A program made the translations under genes and the position numbers. The notes below the pieces were generated by a model. The model had not been told where the DNA came from. It saw only the letters and a program-made list of their open reading frames with translations, and did not search any database. This document shows positions 33,730 to 45,060 of a stretch of 64,000 nucleotides of DNA, in pieces; within the stretch, counting starts at the first letter, position 1, and every line of letters begins with the position of its first letter. Origin of the DNA: Perognathus longimembris pacificus (Eukaryota > Chordata > Mammalia > Rodentia > Heteromyidae); assembly GCF_023159225.1 (NCBI RefSeq), contig NC_063188.1, forward strand, positions 14,839,086-14,903,085, written 5' to 3'.

Positions 33730-33961
33730 GTGGTGCTGCTCTTGGGGTTTGAACTCAGAGCCTGGGTGCTGTCCCTAAGTGTTTTGCTCATCAAGGTAAG
33801 CACTCTACCACTTGAGGCACAGCTGCACGTCTCGTTTTTAGGGGCTCATTGGAGATAAGAGTCTCCCAGACTTTCCTGCCTAGGCTGGCTTTGAACCATG
33901 ATCCTCAGATCTCAGCCTTCTGAGTAGCTAGGATGACAGGCATGAACACTGACTCCTGGCT
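33730..33961 (-). mobile_element. B1-Geo SINE
   Basis: Complete. Confidence 0.88.
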
Positions 33962-34132
33962 AGCTAACATTTATGTCACCTGCTCCCTGTCAGATCTGTC
34001 CCTTGGGTAACGAACCTGATGTTGACTTGAATGTTGGGGGAATGGGGAGATCAGTTAGCAGCAATATCCCTATACTAGTTAGGTGCTCATGGCTAAGTTC
34101 TCTTAGCCCTCACAGACTCTATTTCCATATCT

Positions 34133-34136
<4 letters not shown>

Positions 34137-34181
<45 letters not shown>

Positions 34182-34185
34182 CACA
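34137..34185. repeat. (CA)n microsatellite
   Basis: 49 bp with one G interruption, in unique sequence. Confidence 0.97.
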
Positions 34186-34367
34186 GGGCAGGGAGGGGAA
34201 GAGCATAACAGCAAGTCTCATAGAATTGTTTTAAGAGTCCAGTTAGTATCTGTGAAAGTATTTGGTAAACTGTGAGGCCTAAGACCAAATATTATTGTTA
34301 TGGGGTAACTAGAAGGAACTTTTCAAACGAAGAAGTCAAGGTTTAAGCTTTCAGGAGGTTATTGCTG

Positions 34368-34786
34368 GGGCTGGGAATGTGGCTTAGTGGTAGAGTGCTT
34401 GCCTAGCATGCATGAAGCCCCGGGTTCGATTCCTCAGCACCACATAAACAGAAAAGGCTAGAAGTGGCGCTGTGGCTCAACTGGCAGAGTGCTAGCCTTG
34501 AACAAAAAGAAGCCAGGGGGCTGGGGATATGGCCTAGTGGCAAGAGTGCTTGCCTCGTATACATGAGGCCCTGGGTTCAATTCCCCAGCACCACATATAC
34601 AGAAAATGGCCAGAGTGGTGCTGTGGCTCAAGTGGCAGAGTGCTAGCCTTGAGCAAAAAGAAGCCAGGGATAGTGCTCATGCCCTGAGTCCAAGGCCCAG
34701 GACTGGCCAAAAAAAAAAAAAAAAAAAGAAGCCAGGGACAGTGCTCAGGCCTGAGTTCAAGCCCCAGGACTGACACACACAAAAAA
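34368..34786 (+). mobile_element. IDL-Geo SINE split by another IDL-Geo
   Basis: Host pieces are 34368-34518 and about 34724-34786. Its own TSD AGGTTATTGCTG is at 34356-34367 and 34787-34798. Confidence 0.95.
34519..34723 (+). mobile_element. IDL-Geo nested in IDL-Geo
   Basis: Full dimer, long A tail; TSD AAAAAGAAGCCAGGG derived from the host Geo half. The inner copy is closer to consensus than the host. Confidence 0.95.
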
Positions 34787-35040
34787 AGGTTATTGCTGAG
34801 ATTTCTGAGTGGAGCAAGTTGCTTATGACACTTCCCTAAAATAATGGACTGGATAATGTGGGTGACACCCCAGGCCTGTGAATATGCTCAATTTCAAAAT
34901 GAAAATGCAAGCTTTAGTCTATTTCCTCCAGTACCCTTCGAACATACACTGAGCGCATACTGTACGCATTTATGCCTGCGGCCCATGTGTGTATTCCACC
35001 AACACACACACAATCAACTGTGTGGGTATATGTGTATGTG

Positions 35041-35267
35041 TATAGTCTTGGGGCTTGAACTCATGGCCTGGGCACTATCCATGAGCTCTTTTGCTCAAGG
35101 CTAGCACTCTACCACTTGAACCACAGCTCCATGTCTGCCTTTTGGTGGTTCATCAGAGATCAAAGTCTCATGGGTTTTCCTGCTAGGGCTGGCTTCCAAC
35201 CATGATCCTCACAGCTCAGCCTCCTGAGTAGCTAGGATGACAAGCATGAGCTAATGGACACCCAGCC
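35041..35267 (-). mobile_element. B1-Geo SINE
   Basis: Complete, with a TGTGTGTATGTGTAT tail. Confidence 0.9.
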
Positions 35268-35314
35268 ACAATCTCTGTTTACCTTCCCTATCTAGGCTGA
35301 GAACTAAGTCTCTT

Positions 35315-35519
35315 TTTTTACTTTTTTGCCAGTCCTGGGCCTTGGACTCAGGGCCTGAGCACTGTCCCTGGCTTCTTCTTGCTCAAGACTAGCATTCTAC
35401 CACTTGAGCCACAGCGCCACCTCTGGCCATTTTCTGTATACGTGGTGCTGGGGAATCGAACCCTGGGCTTCATGTATATGAAACAAGTACTCTTGCCACT
35501 AGGCCATATTCCCAGCCCT
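35315..35519 (-). mobile_element. IDL-Geo SINE with perfect TSD
   Basis: Full dimer. TSD AGAACTAAGTCTCTT at 35300-35314 and 35520-35534. Confidence 0.95.
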
Positions 35520-35810
35520 AGAACTAAGTCTCTTGATCTGCCATCTTGGGACATGCTGCGTCATATTTTCTAACTTATGCCCAAATACCCTAAATCTGGG
35601 TGAGAATCATAAGGACAGCAATTATGAAAGGATTATGGAATAAAATACATCTGATTCACCTCTTAACTTTCCTATTCATACTGTGTGTCTGTAACAGAGA
35701 CACAGTGACATTTACTCATTTGTAAAATAAGGATAGCGAAAATCATGACATTGATTTTTGGGAATGTTGAGATAGTTCACGTACAGCGGGTTTTTTAAAT
35801 TTTTATATTT

Positions 35811-36043
35811 TTTTGTGCCAGTCCTAGGGCTTGAACTCAGAGCTTGGTGCTGTCCCTGACCTTCTTTTGTTCAAGGCTAGCACTCTACCACTTGAGCCAC
35901 AGCTTCCCTTCTGATTTTCTGGTGATTCATTGGAGATAAGAGTCTCACAGACTTTCCTGCTCCGGCTGCCTTTGAACTGCCATCCTGATATCTCAGTCTC
36001 CTGAGTAGCTAGGATTACAGGCGTGAGTCATCAACACCCTGCT
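35811..36043 (-). mobile_element. B1-Geo SINE
   Basis: Complete. Confidence 0.9.
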
Positions 36044-36586
36044 ACGTGTTCAGTAAAAAAGTGTCTGACATATTGCCGATGTTTAGTATGGAAGTTCTTG
36101 GTGTTATTTGCTCAGAATCTGGGTCAGCCGTGGTGATCATTACACAGATTATTTGAATTTGTATCCTTGACAACATGATCTTCTTCCATCATACATCAAG
36201 GATGCATTTCTAACTATACTTGAGCCCTTCCAACTGCATTTTGTCTGTTTTTCGTGGAAGGTGAATGTCATCTCCTTCAGCTAAATCTTCCATTGTACCC
36301 ATTAAAGGCAACTTCCTTTAGTGCAGGAGATGAATGTGCAAAGAGCCTTTTACCAAGTTCATTCTCCCTACTGCACGACTATTGTAGTTTTCTGCATTTT
36401 AATACCATTTAGCACAATGTCAATTTTAAAAAATACATATTAAATAAAGAACCAACTCCTTTTCCAGGCTCTTTGCTATATCAAGTCCAGTTAAGGGCTT
36501 TAGTAGCCTCTCATTTGGCTCTCTCTCTATTAAAAATTAATTTTCATTTAGTCTATAACATGCATGGTTTTTGAAACTGAATTATC
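36044..36586. other. Unique intergenic stretch
   Basis: No gene recognised. Confidence 0.45.
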
Positions 36587-36786
36587 TTTTTTTTTTGCCA
36601 GTCCTGGGGCTTGGACTCAGGCCTGAGCACTGTCCCTGGCTTCTCTTTGCTCAAGGCCAGCACTCTGCCACTTGAGCCACAGCGCCACTTCTGGCCATTT
36701 TCTATATACGTGGTGCTGGGAATCGAACCCAGGGCCTCATGTATAGGAGTCAAGCACTCTTGCCACTAGGCCATATTCCCAGCCCC
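36587..36786 (-). mobile_element. IDL-Geo SINE
   Basis: Full dimer; GAATTATCTTTT on both sides as a TSD. Confidence 0.93.
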
Positions 36787-36848
36787 CAAATGGAATTATC
36801 TTTTCTGGCTTATGCTTATAAGATATTCCTTTTGTTTTGTGTTCTCTT

Positions 36849-36984
36849 CCCTTCCTTCCTTCCTTCCTTCCTTCCTTCCTTCCTTCCTTCCTTTCTTCCT
36901 TCCTTCCTTCCTTCCTTCCTTCCTTCCTTCCTTCCTTCCTTCCTTCCTTCCTTCCTCTCTCTCTTTCCCTTCCTTCCTTCCTTC

Positions 36985-37054
<70 letters not shown>

Positions 37055-37130
37055 TCCTTCCTTCCTTCCTTCCTTCCTTTCCTTCCTTCCTTCTTCCTTC
37101 CTTCCTTCCTTCCTTCCTTCCTTCCTTCCT

Positions 37131-37212
<82 letters not shown>
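36849..37212. repeat. (TTCC)n/(TTTC)n 365-bp tract
   Basis: Pure polypyrimidine on the + strand in alternating TTCC and TTTC blocks. It ends exactly at the 3' end of a minus-strand IDL-Geo, so it is that element's expanded GAAA/GGAA tail. The open frames through it are repeat artefacts. Confidence 0.97.
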
Positions 37213-37395
37213 GCCAGTTCTGGGGCTTGAATTCAAGGCCTGAGCACTGTCCCTGGCTTCTTTTTGCTCAAGGCTAGCACTCTGCCACTTGAGCCATAGC
37301 GCCACCTCTGGCCATTTTCTATATATGTGGTGCTGAGGAATCAAACCCAGGGCATGCTAGGCAAGCTCTCTACCACTAAGCCACATTCCCAGCCT
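37213..37395 (-). mobile_element. IDL-Geo SINE with giant purine tail
   Basis: Dimer with a deletion in the left half (CCAGGGCATGCTAGGCAAGC). Confidence 0.92.
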
Positions 37396-37409
37396 TGTTT
37401 TGTTTCTTT

Positions 37410-37640
37410 TTAGGTGGTCATGGGGCTTCAACTCAGGGTCTGGGTGCTGTTCCTGAGCCTTTTTGTGCCACAAGGCTAGCACTCTAATTTGAGCACAGTA
37501 CCACTTATGATTTTTCAGTGGCTAATTGGAAATTAGAGTCTCATGGGGACTTTTCTGCCCGGGCTGGCTTTGAACAGCGATCCTCAGATCTCAGCTTCCT
37601 GAGTAGATAGGATTATAGGCATGAGCCACCAGTGCCGACC
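37410..37640 (-). mobile_element. B1-Geo SINE
   Basis: Complete, directly after the preceding IDL-Geo. Confidence 0.88.
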
Positions 37641-37900
37641 TAAGACATTCCCTTTTAAGCCCATTTGAATTCTAAAGGAAGCCCTTTTCTATAGCAATTC
37701 TTCTTCCACATTGACCTGAAATCTCATTCTCAGCTTTTCTATTTTTATTATTCAAAACCAGAATTCCCTTCATACTAGTCAGGCAATGGGCATAGCTTGT
37801 TCTTCTCTTGCTGAAATCCCAGAATACGAAGCATGGGAAACTGTAGACCAGGCAAGGCTATTCTTGCTTCTCTTATGACCATTATTAAAACCTACTTCAG

Positions 37901-38104
37901 GGCTGGGATATGGCCTAGTGGTAGAGTGCTTGTCTCGTATACATGAAGCCCTGGGTTCGATTCCTCAGCACTGCATATATAGAAAACGCCAGAAGTGGGC
38001 GCTGTGGCTCAAGTAGTAGAGTGCTAGCTTTCAGCAAAAAGGAGCCAGGAAGCCAGGGACAGTGTTCAGGCCTTGAGTTCAAGCCCCAGGATTGGCAAAA
38101 ATAA
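37901..38104 (+). mobile_element. IDL-Geo SINE
   Basis: Full dimer with (AAAT)n tail. Flanks AACCTACTTCAG and AACCTATTTCAG are a one-mismatch TSD. Confidence 0.93.
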
Positions 38105-38125
38105 ATAAATAAATAACCTATTTCA

Positions 38126-38345
38126 GACAGGCACTGGTGGCTCAGGCATGTAATTCTAGCTACTCAGGAATCTGAATCTGATGATTGTGGTTCAAAGCCA
38201 GCCCAGGCAGGAAAGTCGGTAAGGCTCTTATTCTAATAAAACTATCCCCCAAAAGCCAGAAAGTGTGGTGGCTCAAGTGGTATAGCTTTAGCCTTGAGCA
38301 AAAAGAAGCTCAGAGGACAGTGCTCAAGTCCTAGAACTGGTACCC
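38126..38345 (+). mobile_element. B1-Geo SINE
   Basis: Complete, AGGCACTGGTGGCTCAGGC head. Confidence 0.88.
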
Positions 38346-38376
38346 AAATCGATAATCCTAGCAGAAGATCACCATA

Positions 38377-38872
38377 GCTCAATACTTATGTCCATAAGAA
38401 CATATAAGATGATGCTGAGTGAAATGAACTCCAAGTTATGGAAACAAGTGGTTTATCATTGTTGTTATTTTCAACATACCATGTGATATTATGCCCTTTC
38501 TTTTGTCTTTCTTTCCCATGGTTTGACCCTGATATCACTGTAACAGGTTTTCGTACCCTAGATAATATATATAATATTAATAATATATAATATAATGTAA
38601 TATATAATATTATATAATATATGTACTGAAGGAAAGGGAATACCAAAATTGAGAGACAAAGGATAAAAGACAAACAAATGCAACAGCAATACTTACAAAA
38701 CTATATGGTGTAAACCAACTGTACAACTCATGGGGGGGGAGGGGAATGGGGGGGTTGGCAGGGAAAATGAGGGAGAAGGTAACAAGTTGGATAAGAAATG
38801 TACTCACTGCCTTACATATGAAACTGTAACCCCTCTGTTCTTTACTTTGACAATAAAGAAATGAAAAAAAAA
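38377..38872 (+). mobile_element. L1 3' UTR fragment
   Basis: GATGATGCTGAGTGAAATGA is the usual L1 3' region motif. It is followed by an AT-rich block (38560-38622), G-runs (38732-38754) and a terminal CAATAAAGAAATG plus poly(A). It shares the AACTGTACAACTCATGG block with 15.07 kb (+) and 41.97 kb (-). Confidence 0.75.
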
Positions 38873-39274
38873 ATCAAACTACATCAGGCTTCGGTGTCTT
38901 GAGAGAGGTCTTTCTCAACTCTCTTTTCTCCCAATTCTCCAGTTTTGCCTCTTCTATTCAAGTCAGGAGAGGAGTCCAAAGACTATTTTTGAGTTTACTT
39001 TTGTGATCCGAGAAGGTTTGCTTCTCATTTAAGCCCTTGTTTTCTGCTCCTTTGTCACAGTGACTAGCTGGAGGGCATCTTTGAAAGCATCATTGAGCCT
39101 ACACAATAGCCAGTAGTATCTTTCCCCAGCTTTTCTCATTGGGCTGCAAAGCTTAGACCACAGAAAGCTCCTAAGGGAAGGCATTTGAAGGTCATCTTAA
39201 TGCTCTCCCTCATTTGATCCCTAGAGGCCATACATTGAGCTAGAGCCAGAAGGGACTCAAATACTGTTTTCTTT
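38873..39274. other. Unique intergenic stretch
   Basis: No gene recognised. Confidence 0.45.
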
Positions 39275-39524
39275 ATGTTGTCCTGGGGCTTGAACTTGGA
39301 GCCCCATAGTGCTCAGGATATGGACACTGTCCCTCAAGTCCTCCCCCCACCCAAGTCTAGTAGTCTACCACCTTGAGCCACCGTTCCACTTCCAGTTTCT
39401 GGTGGTTCAGTGGAGTAAGAGTCTCACAAAGTTTCATACCTGAGCTGGCTTCAAACCAGGATCCTCAGGTCTCAGCTTCCTGAGTAGCTAGGATTACAGG
39501 CATGAGCCAAAGGCGCCTGGCTCA
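39275..39524 (-). mobile_element. B1-Geo SINE
   Basis: Complete, with an extra approximately 20 bp in the Geo half. Confidence 0.86.
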
Positions 39525-40058
39525 AATCTTGTTTTCTTGACATCTAGATTGAGACTCTTCTTTTACCCTTCCAGTGTCACAAAGCCAGCCCATGGTTCAG
39601 TTGATGCATGGTTTGGCTAGCTCTGGCTCATCCAGGGTGAAAGGGAAACTGGCCTTGCTTTTAAATTTCTACTGCTGTGGTTAGACCAACTGCTCAAATT
39701 ACAACCCTTCGGACCAAATCACCACACATTTTGAAGTGGATGGAACTGACAATGTCAAGAATTTAGAGGAGGGCTGGCCAGGTAAGGGCTCTTCTACACT
39801 TACCTATAGCTCTTGCTCTCTACCTGAGTTCACCAGGTATCTCCCTCCACTGTCCAGTTTTCTGGGGTTCATAGTATCCTATTGGAAGGATTATTCTTCA
39901 AGGTTTTTGCATGACTCTCTTCCTGGTGTCTCTCGGGAGTGGTGACATTGTGTCCTATTCCTCAGTGTGACTCAGTGGATCAGGAAAGTTCTTCCTCTAA
40001 GAGACATCAACAGGAAGAGGACCGATACCAAGGGAGGATAAGAAAAGACTGCAGAAAC
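39525..40058. other. Unique intergenic stretch
   Basis: No gene recognised. Confidence 0.45.
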
Positions 40059-40075
40059 ATTGCATGGAAATAAAG

Positions 40076-40192
40076 TTGGGTGCCAGAGGCTTATACCTGT
40101 AATGCTCTAGCTATTTAGCAGGCTGAGAGCTGAAGATTTCAGTTCAAAGTCAGCTTGAGCAGGAAAGTCCTAGAGACTTTTATCTCCAATTA

Positions 40193-40237
<45 letters not shown>

Positions 40238-40394
40238 GAGAGAGAGAGAGAAGGAGAGAAGAGAGAGAGAGAGAGAGAGAAATCCAGAAGTGGAGCTATG
40301 GTTCAAGCGGTAGAGCATTAGCCTTGAGCAAAAATGCTCAAGGACAGCACCCAGGCCCTGAGTTCAAGTCCCAGGAGTAGCGCATGCATCTGCC

Positions 40395-40435
<41 letters not shown>
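40076..40435 (+). mobile_element. B1-Geo SINE carrying two CA arrays
   Basis: One element, proved by the TSD ATTGCATGGAAATAAAG (40059-40075) and ATTGAATGGAAATAAAG (40436-40452). A (CA)n(GA)n array (40195-40281) replaced the A-rich linker and a (CA)n array (40398-40435) forms the tail. Confidence 0.93.
40195..40281. repeat. (CA)n(GA)n compound microsatellite
   Basis: About 39 bp CA then about 48 bp GA, inside the B1-Geo linker. Confidence 0.97.

Positions 40436-40436
<1 letters not shown>
40398..40436. repeat. (CA)19 microsatellite
   Basis: Tail of the same SINE. Confidence 0.97.
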
Positions 40437-40440
<4 letters not shown>

Positions 40441-40620
40441 ATGGAAATAAAGCTGACAGAGGTCATAATGAGATCCATACCAGCCACTTATCATGAAACT
40501 GTGTATGTTGCTATCATAAAAAAATAAAACAAAAATTTCAAAGATATTAAAAATGAAACGGGAGGACAGCCATCACTTAGTGAAAGTCTGTTTTACTAGG
40601 AATTAGAAATATTCTTCTTG

Positions 40621-40855
40621 TTTTGTACAGGTTTGGGGGCTAGAACTCAGGGCCTAAGCACTGTCCCTAAGCTTTTTTGCTCAGGGCTAGAACTCTACCA
40701 CTTTAAGCCACAGCACCACTTCCGGTTTCTCTGGTGGTTCATTGGAGATAAGAGTCTCATGGACTTTCCTGTCCCGGCTGGCTTTGAACTGTGATCCTCA
40801 GATCTCTGCCTCCTGAGTAGCTAGGATTACTGATGTGAGCTACTGGTGCTTGGTT
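40621..40855 (-). mobile_element. B1-Geo SINE
   Basis: Complete. Confidence 0.9.
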
Positions 40856-41089
40856 TGGACAGGTCGTTAAATGGTGGAAACTTCTCATCAGGAGAGGGAC
40901 AGTTCTTGGTGTAAATGTTCAGAGCAGTGGATCTAACATGAATCCCATTGCAGGGCTTCTTTTTTAACTGTCACAGTATACTCTTTTAGTATATACAATA
41001 CCCCAGCATCACCTTCGTGTATGAATCCCTCAAGCCCCAGGTTTTGGTTTTGTAAAGCTAGATAAATCAAACTCAGTGTTTTTTCAATT

Positions 41090-41216
41090 TCCTTCCTTCC
41101 TTCCTTCCTTCCTTCCTTCCTTCCTTCCTTCCTTCCTTCCTTCCTTCCTTCCTTCCTTCCTTTCTTTCCTTCTTTCTTTCTTTCCTTCTTTCTTTCTTTC
41201 TTTTTTTTTTTGAGGG
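41090..41216. repeat. (CTTC)n polypyrimidine tract
   Basis: 127 bp of TTCC passing into TTTC and a T-run. Unlike the others it has no recognisable SINE on either side. Confidence 0.95.
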
Positions 41217-41350
41217 GAGAGGTGACTATTGAGAAAGATGTGAAAAGCACTGGCAACTTGTATGTAATATTAAAGCTTGCATTTCGGTGCAGTATTTCAT
41301 CAAATACTGCTGGTCATTCTCTTTGGAGGTACACATAAAACCAGAAGTGA

Positions 41351-41558
41351 GGGCTGGGGGTATGGCCTAGTGGCAAGAGTGCTTGCCTCGTATACATGAG
41401 GCCCTGGGTTCAATTCCCCAGCACCACATATACAGAAAATGGCCAGAAGTGGCGCTGTGGGCTCAAGTGGCAGAGTGCTAGCCTTGAGCAAAAAGAAGCC
41501 AGGGACAGTGCTCAGGCCCTGAGTCCAAGCCCCAGGACTGGCCAAAAAAAAAACAAAA
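41351..41558 (+). mobile_element. IDL-Geo SINE with perfect TSD
   Basis: Full dimer, close to consensus. TSD AAAACCAGAAGTGA at 41337-41350 and 41559-41572. Confidence 0.95.
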
Positions 41559-41811
41559 AAAACCAGAAGTGAATTGGCTCAATAATTTGCATGTTTTCAA
41601 TCTTTGTGGAAAAAGGCCGATTATTGAGAATAGGAGCATTAAAAAAAATTCAAGATAGGAAGACCATCTCAGATGGAGACTGCATAGATTGAGGGAAGCA
41701 TATTTGTGTTCTATGCTCTATATAAAGTGTCATACTTTTTTTAATATTGTTCCGTTATTTTTGCTTGATTTGGACAGGGGATTCTGTTGTCAGCCTTGTA
41801 AATAAGCTTGG

Positions 41812-42275
41812 AACAGTTATTTTTATTATTAAAATTTTAAATTGTTATTGTAGAGGGATGTACAGATAGGTTGCAGTTTCACAAGTCAGCTAAAGAATAC
41901 ATTGCCTTTTGGACGATGTCACCCCTTCCCTCGCTCTCTCCCAGTTTTTTCCTCCCATCTCCACCCACAAGTTGTATAGCTCATTTTCAACACAGTGTCT
42001 AGGGAGTAGCACTGCTGCATTTGTTCACCCTTTGTCAATCCATTTCTGTGCCTCCCTTACACTCCCAAAGACAGATAAATGAACAAAGAAGACAAAAAGA
42101 AAACAACAAAGGAAAACGCCTCTTGTTTCCATTTTTCTGCAGTTCATTTTGATAAATATTATTTTGTATGATCAGATACACAGACATTGTGCCCTTCTGT
42201 TCTCCTAAGAATACCTTCCTTTGCATTCATTGTGTGTGAATGCCTACAGGCCTGTATAATTTATCATGTCCTGAT
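41812..42275 (-). mobile_element. L1 3' UTR fragment (3' part)
   Basis: Minus-strand continuation of the L1 piece at 42773-42920. It contains the CTATACAACTTGTGGGTGG block shared with the copies at 15.07 and 38.7 kb, and ends in AT-rich tail sequence near 41830. Confidence 0.7.
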
Positions 42276-42321
42276 ATATATATATATTATATATATATAT
42301 TTTATATATATATATATTTTT
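42276..42321. repeat. (TA)n tract
   Basis: Imperfect TA array between L1 and the tail of the following SINE. Confidence 0.95.
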
Positions 42322-42772
42322 TTTTTTTTTGCCAGTCCTAGGGCTTGAACTCAGGGCTTGAGCGCTTCCTTTCCTCTACCACTTGAGCCACAGCACCACT
42401 TCTGGCTTTTTCTGTGTATGTGGTGCTGAGGAATTGAACCCAGGGCTTCATGCATGCTAGGCAAGCACTACAACTGAAAGGATATGTCCCGGCCCTCCCA
42501 GGGGACCATGCGGAGATAAGCACAGACAGGAGAAGACGGTTCATAAGGAGGTTTGTTAGTGGGGCCATAGTTCCCACGGGAGAGGGAGCTACATGGTGCC
42601 TGCACCTTATCCAGGTGGCAGCTTCTCTCTCTCTGGGGGTAAAGGGGAAGTAGTTAGGTAGTGAGTAGGAGTGGCTCATTAGGTATGGGTGGATCTGGGG
42701 CTAGTGGGAGGAGCTGAGGACCTGAGGCTAGGGAAATGCTAACAACAAACAACTAAGCCACATTCCCAGCCC
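42322..42772 (-). mobile_element. IDL-Geo SINE split by a putative solo LTR
   Basis: Pieces are 42322-42474 and 42748-42772. The Geo half has lost about 15 bp. The final ID-start sequence (AAGCCACATTCCCAGCCCC) reappears after the insert. Confidence 0.8.
42475..42747. mobile_element. Putative 273-bp solo LTR
   Basis: The insert begins TG and ends CA on either strand (TGAAAGGATA to CTAACAACA). It sits between TACAAC (42469-42474) and AACAAC (42748-42753), a one-mismatch 6-bp duplication typical of ERV integration. I do not recognise the family, and no clear AATAAA is visible in it, so orientation is unset. Confidence 0.5.
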
Positions 42773-42920
42773 CTGCTGCTATGTTTTCAATCTAGCTTCT
42801 ACGTGTTGAAAGAGAACATGTGCCATTTGTCTCTCTGAGCTGGGCTTTCCTCACCTAACACGATTTGTTCTAGATCTATCCACTTTCCTGCAAGTGATAT
42901 CATATTCATTGAGGCTTGGA
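42773..42920 (-). mobile_element. L1 3' UTR fragment (5' part)
   Basis: Minus strand GATCTAGAACAAATCGTGTT then GTGAGGAAAGCCCAGCTCAG is the typical L1 3' region. Separated from 41812-42275 by the SINE/LTR insertion. Confidence 0.7.
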
Positions 42921-43829
42921 ACAACTCCAGTGGCTGCTTAGCTGAGGGGGTCGTGGCAGGAATAGAGGACTCAGCCTAAGGCTTTCTCTCTCTGATGAGA
43001 CCCCAAAACTTGCAGCACCTTGACTCTTGCGATGTCAGATCAGGAAACTATGCTATGAACCATACCATCAACCTTGCTGTCACACCTAAGAAAGCGGAGC
43101 CCACAAGCTAGGGTTGGTGGCTTCTTCTAGTCGTGCAGGGTCTCCTTCCTGGGAGCATCAAGGCACAAGTTCGGGTCACTGGACTCCCAGGCTTCATGCT
43201 CTTGCATGCTACCTCTCTGAGCAACCCAATGCATGTCTCCAAGTGCGCTGCTTAGCATGCAAGCCAGGCATTGCAAGGCCAGTTCCAGGGAAAGAATCAA
43301 AATTATAGTTCCGACTGCAGAATCGTCCATAGCTCCCAAGGATGGAATCCTCAATGTGCGTGTGGCACAACTCAGGCAGGTGGAAGAAATAAGAGCTGGA
43401 AAAATCAAGGAGCAGGCAATTCAGCTTGTTTGCTTCCTTTTGGCCTTGCATCCTTAATCTCTCCGGCAAAGCCACCAACGGGAGGGTGGAGGCCTTTGTT
43501 ATTCAGTTTCTGAGTGAAACCAGCTGGGAGCAAGCAAGCGGAAGGGGGAGGGGAGGGCAACCCCAAACTGCCAGACGCCCCCCCCCCCCTCCCATCTATC
43601 CAAGTGTGGGGTCCGGTGTCAGGAGAACATAGCTTTCCGGACAAAGCCATTGAAAGGAAGAATTTCCCACTTCTTAAGCAGGGAGCCTCTTCCTGAAGGA
43701 ATCTCCAGAGACTTGGGCAATAAGCTAATCCCCTCTGAGAGTTTTCTTCTACTTCCAGGACCCCTGATGTGTAAATTCCATCAAGACAGATTCGTTTCCT
43801 AGACCCTCTTGGAAAGGCTTTTTCTTTCT
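42921..43829. other. Unique stretch with overlapping frames
   Basis: About 0.9 kb with many open frames on both strands (43114-43696) because it is GC-rich and stop-poor. None shows a domain, signal or splice pattern I recognise. A (C)12 run lies near 43578. Confidence 0.4.
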
Positions 43830-44058
43830 TTTTTTTTTGGTAGGGCTTGAACTCAGGGCCTGGGCACTCTCCCTGAGCCTTTTTTTTTTGCTCAAGACCA
43901 GTGCTCTACCCCTTGTAACCACAACTCCATTTCTCGCTTTTTGCGGTTAATTACAGTCTCCTAGACTTTCCTGCTCAAACTGGCTTTGAATCACAATGCT
44001 CAGATCTCAGGCTCTTCAGTAGCCGGGATTACAGGTGTGAATCCCTGGCATCCGGCTA
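43830..44058 (-). mobile_element. B1-Geo SINE
   Basis: Complete, diverged. Confidence 0.85.
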
Positions 44059-44705
44059 GAAAAGGATTTAAAGCAAATATTCTTCACTGTGCTCTTGTAT
44101 ATCTTCACCCTGGCATTTGTGTAACCTATTAGGTCTGAAAAACTGAGTTTCACCTTGTTCTTTCTTTTGCTCTGCACCTCTTAACCTGACTGACCACTTC
44201 CTTTGGTCCTCTGGTCAGCGTATGCGCATGCTCCTTTTCACAATTTAAATGATTAAATCTTACTACTCCCCCTCCCCCTCCCCACCTATGGCACTTCTCC
44301 CTTACCCCCATCCTCCCCACCCATCTTAGCGAAGACATTCCACAGTTAATGGTTGAGGGTTTGAATGATGTGAACCACCAGTTTCGGAAGCCTTTCCTAC
44401 GCACCTAACAAATGCCATTATAATGGTGATATAACGGCAGGGGGAACATTATGAATATATCCAGAGGCATTAGGAGAACCACCTACTAAATAGGGTTGCT
44501 GTGTGGTGGCCAAGGAGAAGCTGGGGCAGGTTGTCACAGCTTTGACTTACAGCTTTACCTGCCTTCAGAGGAGGAGGAGTCTGAGGTGTCAGGAGAACTC
44601 CTAGGGTTGCCCCCATGCAACATGGCTGCATCTGTTCCTTCCTGCAGCTCAGGCATGAAATGATTGGAATGTAGAATCCCCAAGAAGCTTCCTATTCTTT
44701 TTTGT
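44059..44705. other. Unique intergenic stretch
   Basis: No gene recognised; C-rich patch at 44264-44330. Confidence 0.45.
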
Positions 44706-45060
44706 TGCAGAAGCAGCACTGAGATTTGAACTCACAGCTTTGAGCTTGCTAGGGAGAGATGCTCTACCACAGAGCCATGCCTCTAAAGCTGCTTATTATG
44801 GAGGGCTTCTCACTTCCAGCCTGGGCTTTGATCGTACTGTGCTAGGATTCTTGTCTTAGCTGAGATGACACAAGCTAGCATGCTCAAGCTCTTCTGTGGA
44901 GATGGAGTCTTGAGGACTTGCCTACCCTCCATGGCTTAAAACCATCGGAAGGATTATTACACCTTTCATATAGCTAGGGTGATCGATGTGAGAAGAGGAG
45001 TTTGGGACCTTTTCGGCCCAAATTGGCCTCTAACCAAAGCTCATGATTCTTTAAGCCTGG
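44706..45060 (-). mobile_element. Three-part SINE, decayed
   Basis: ID-like unit at left (AGATTTGAACTCACAGC, GCTCTACCACAGAGCCATG) followed by two very degenerate B1-like units. Same order as 14131-14460. Confidence 0.45.

Noticed and set aside
36739..37344. Long frames of Pro-Ser-Phe-Leu or Lys-Glu-Arg repeats
   Set aside because: Translations of the TTCC/TTTC tract; all frames are open because the repeat has no stop codon.
43114..43696. Seven overlapping frames on both strands
   Set aside because: Mutually overlapping in different frames and strands; none shows a domain. Reflects low stop density.
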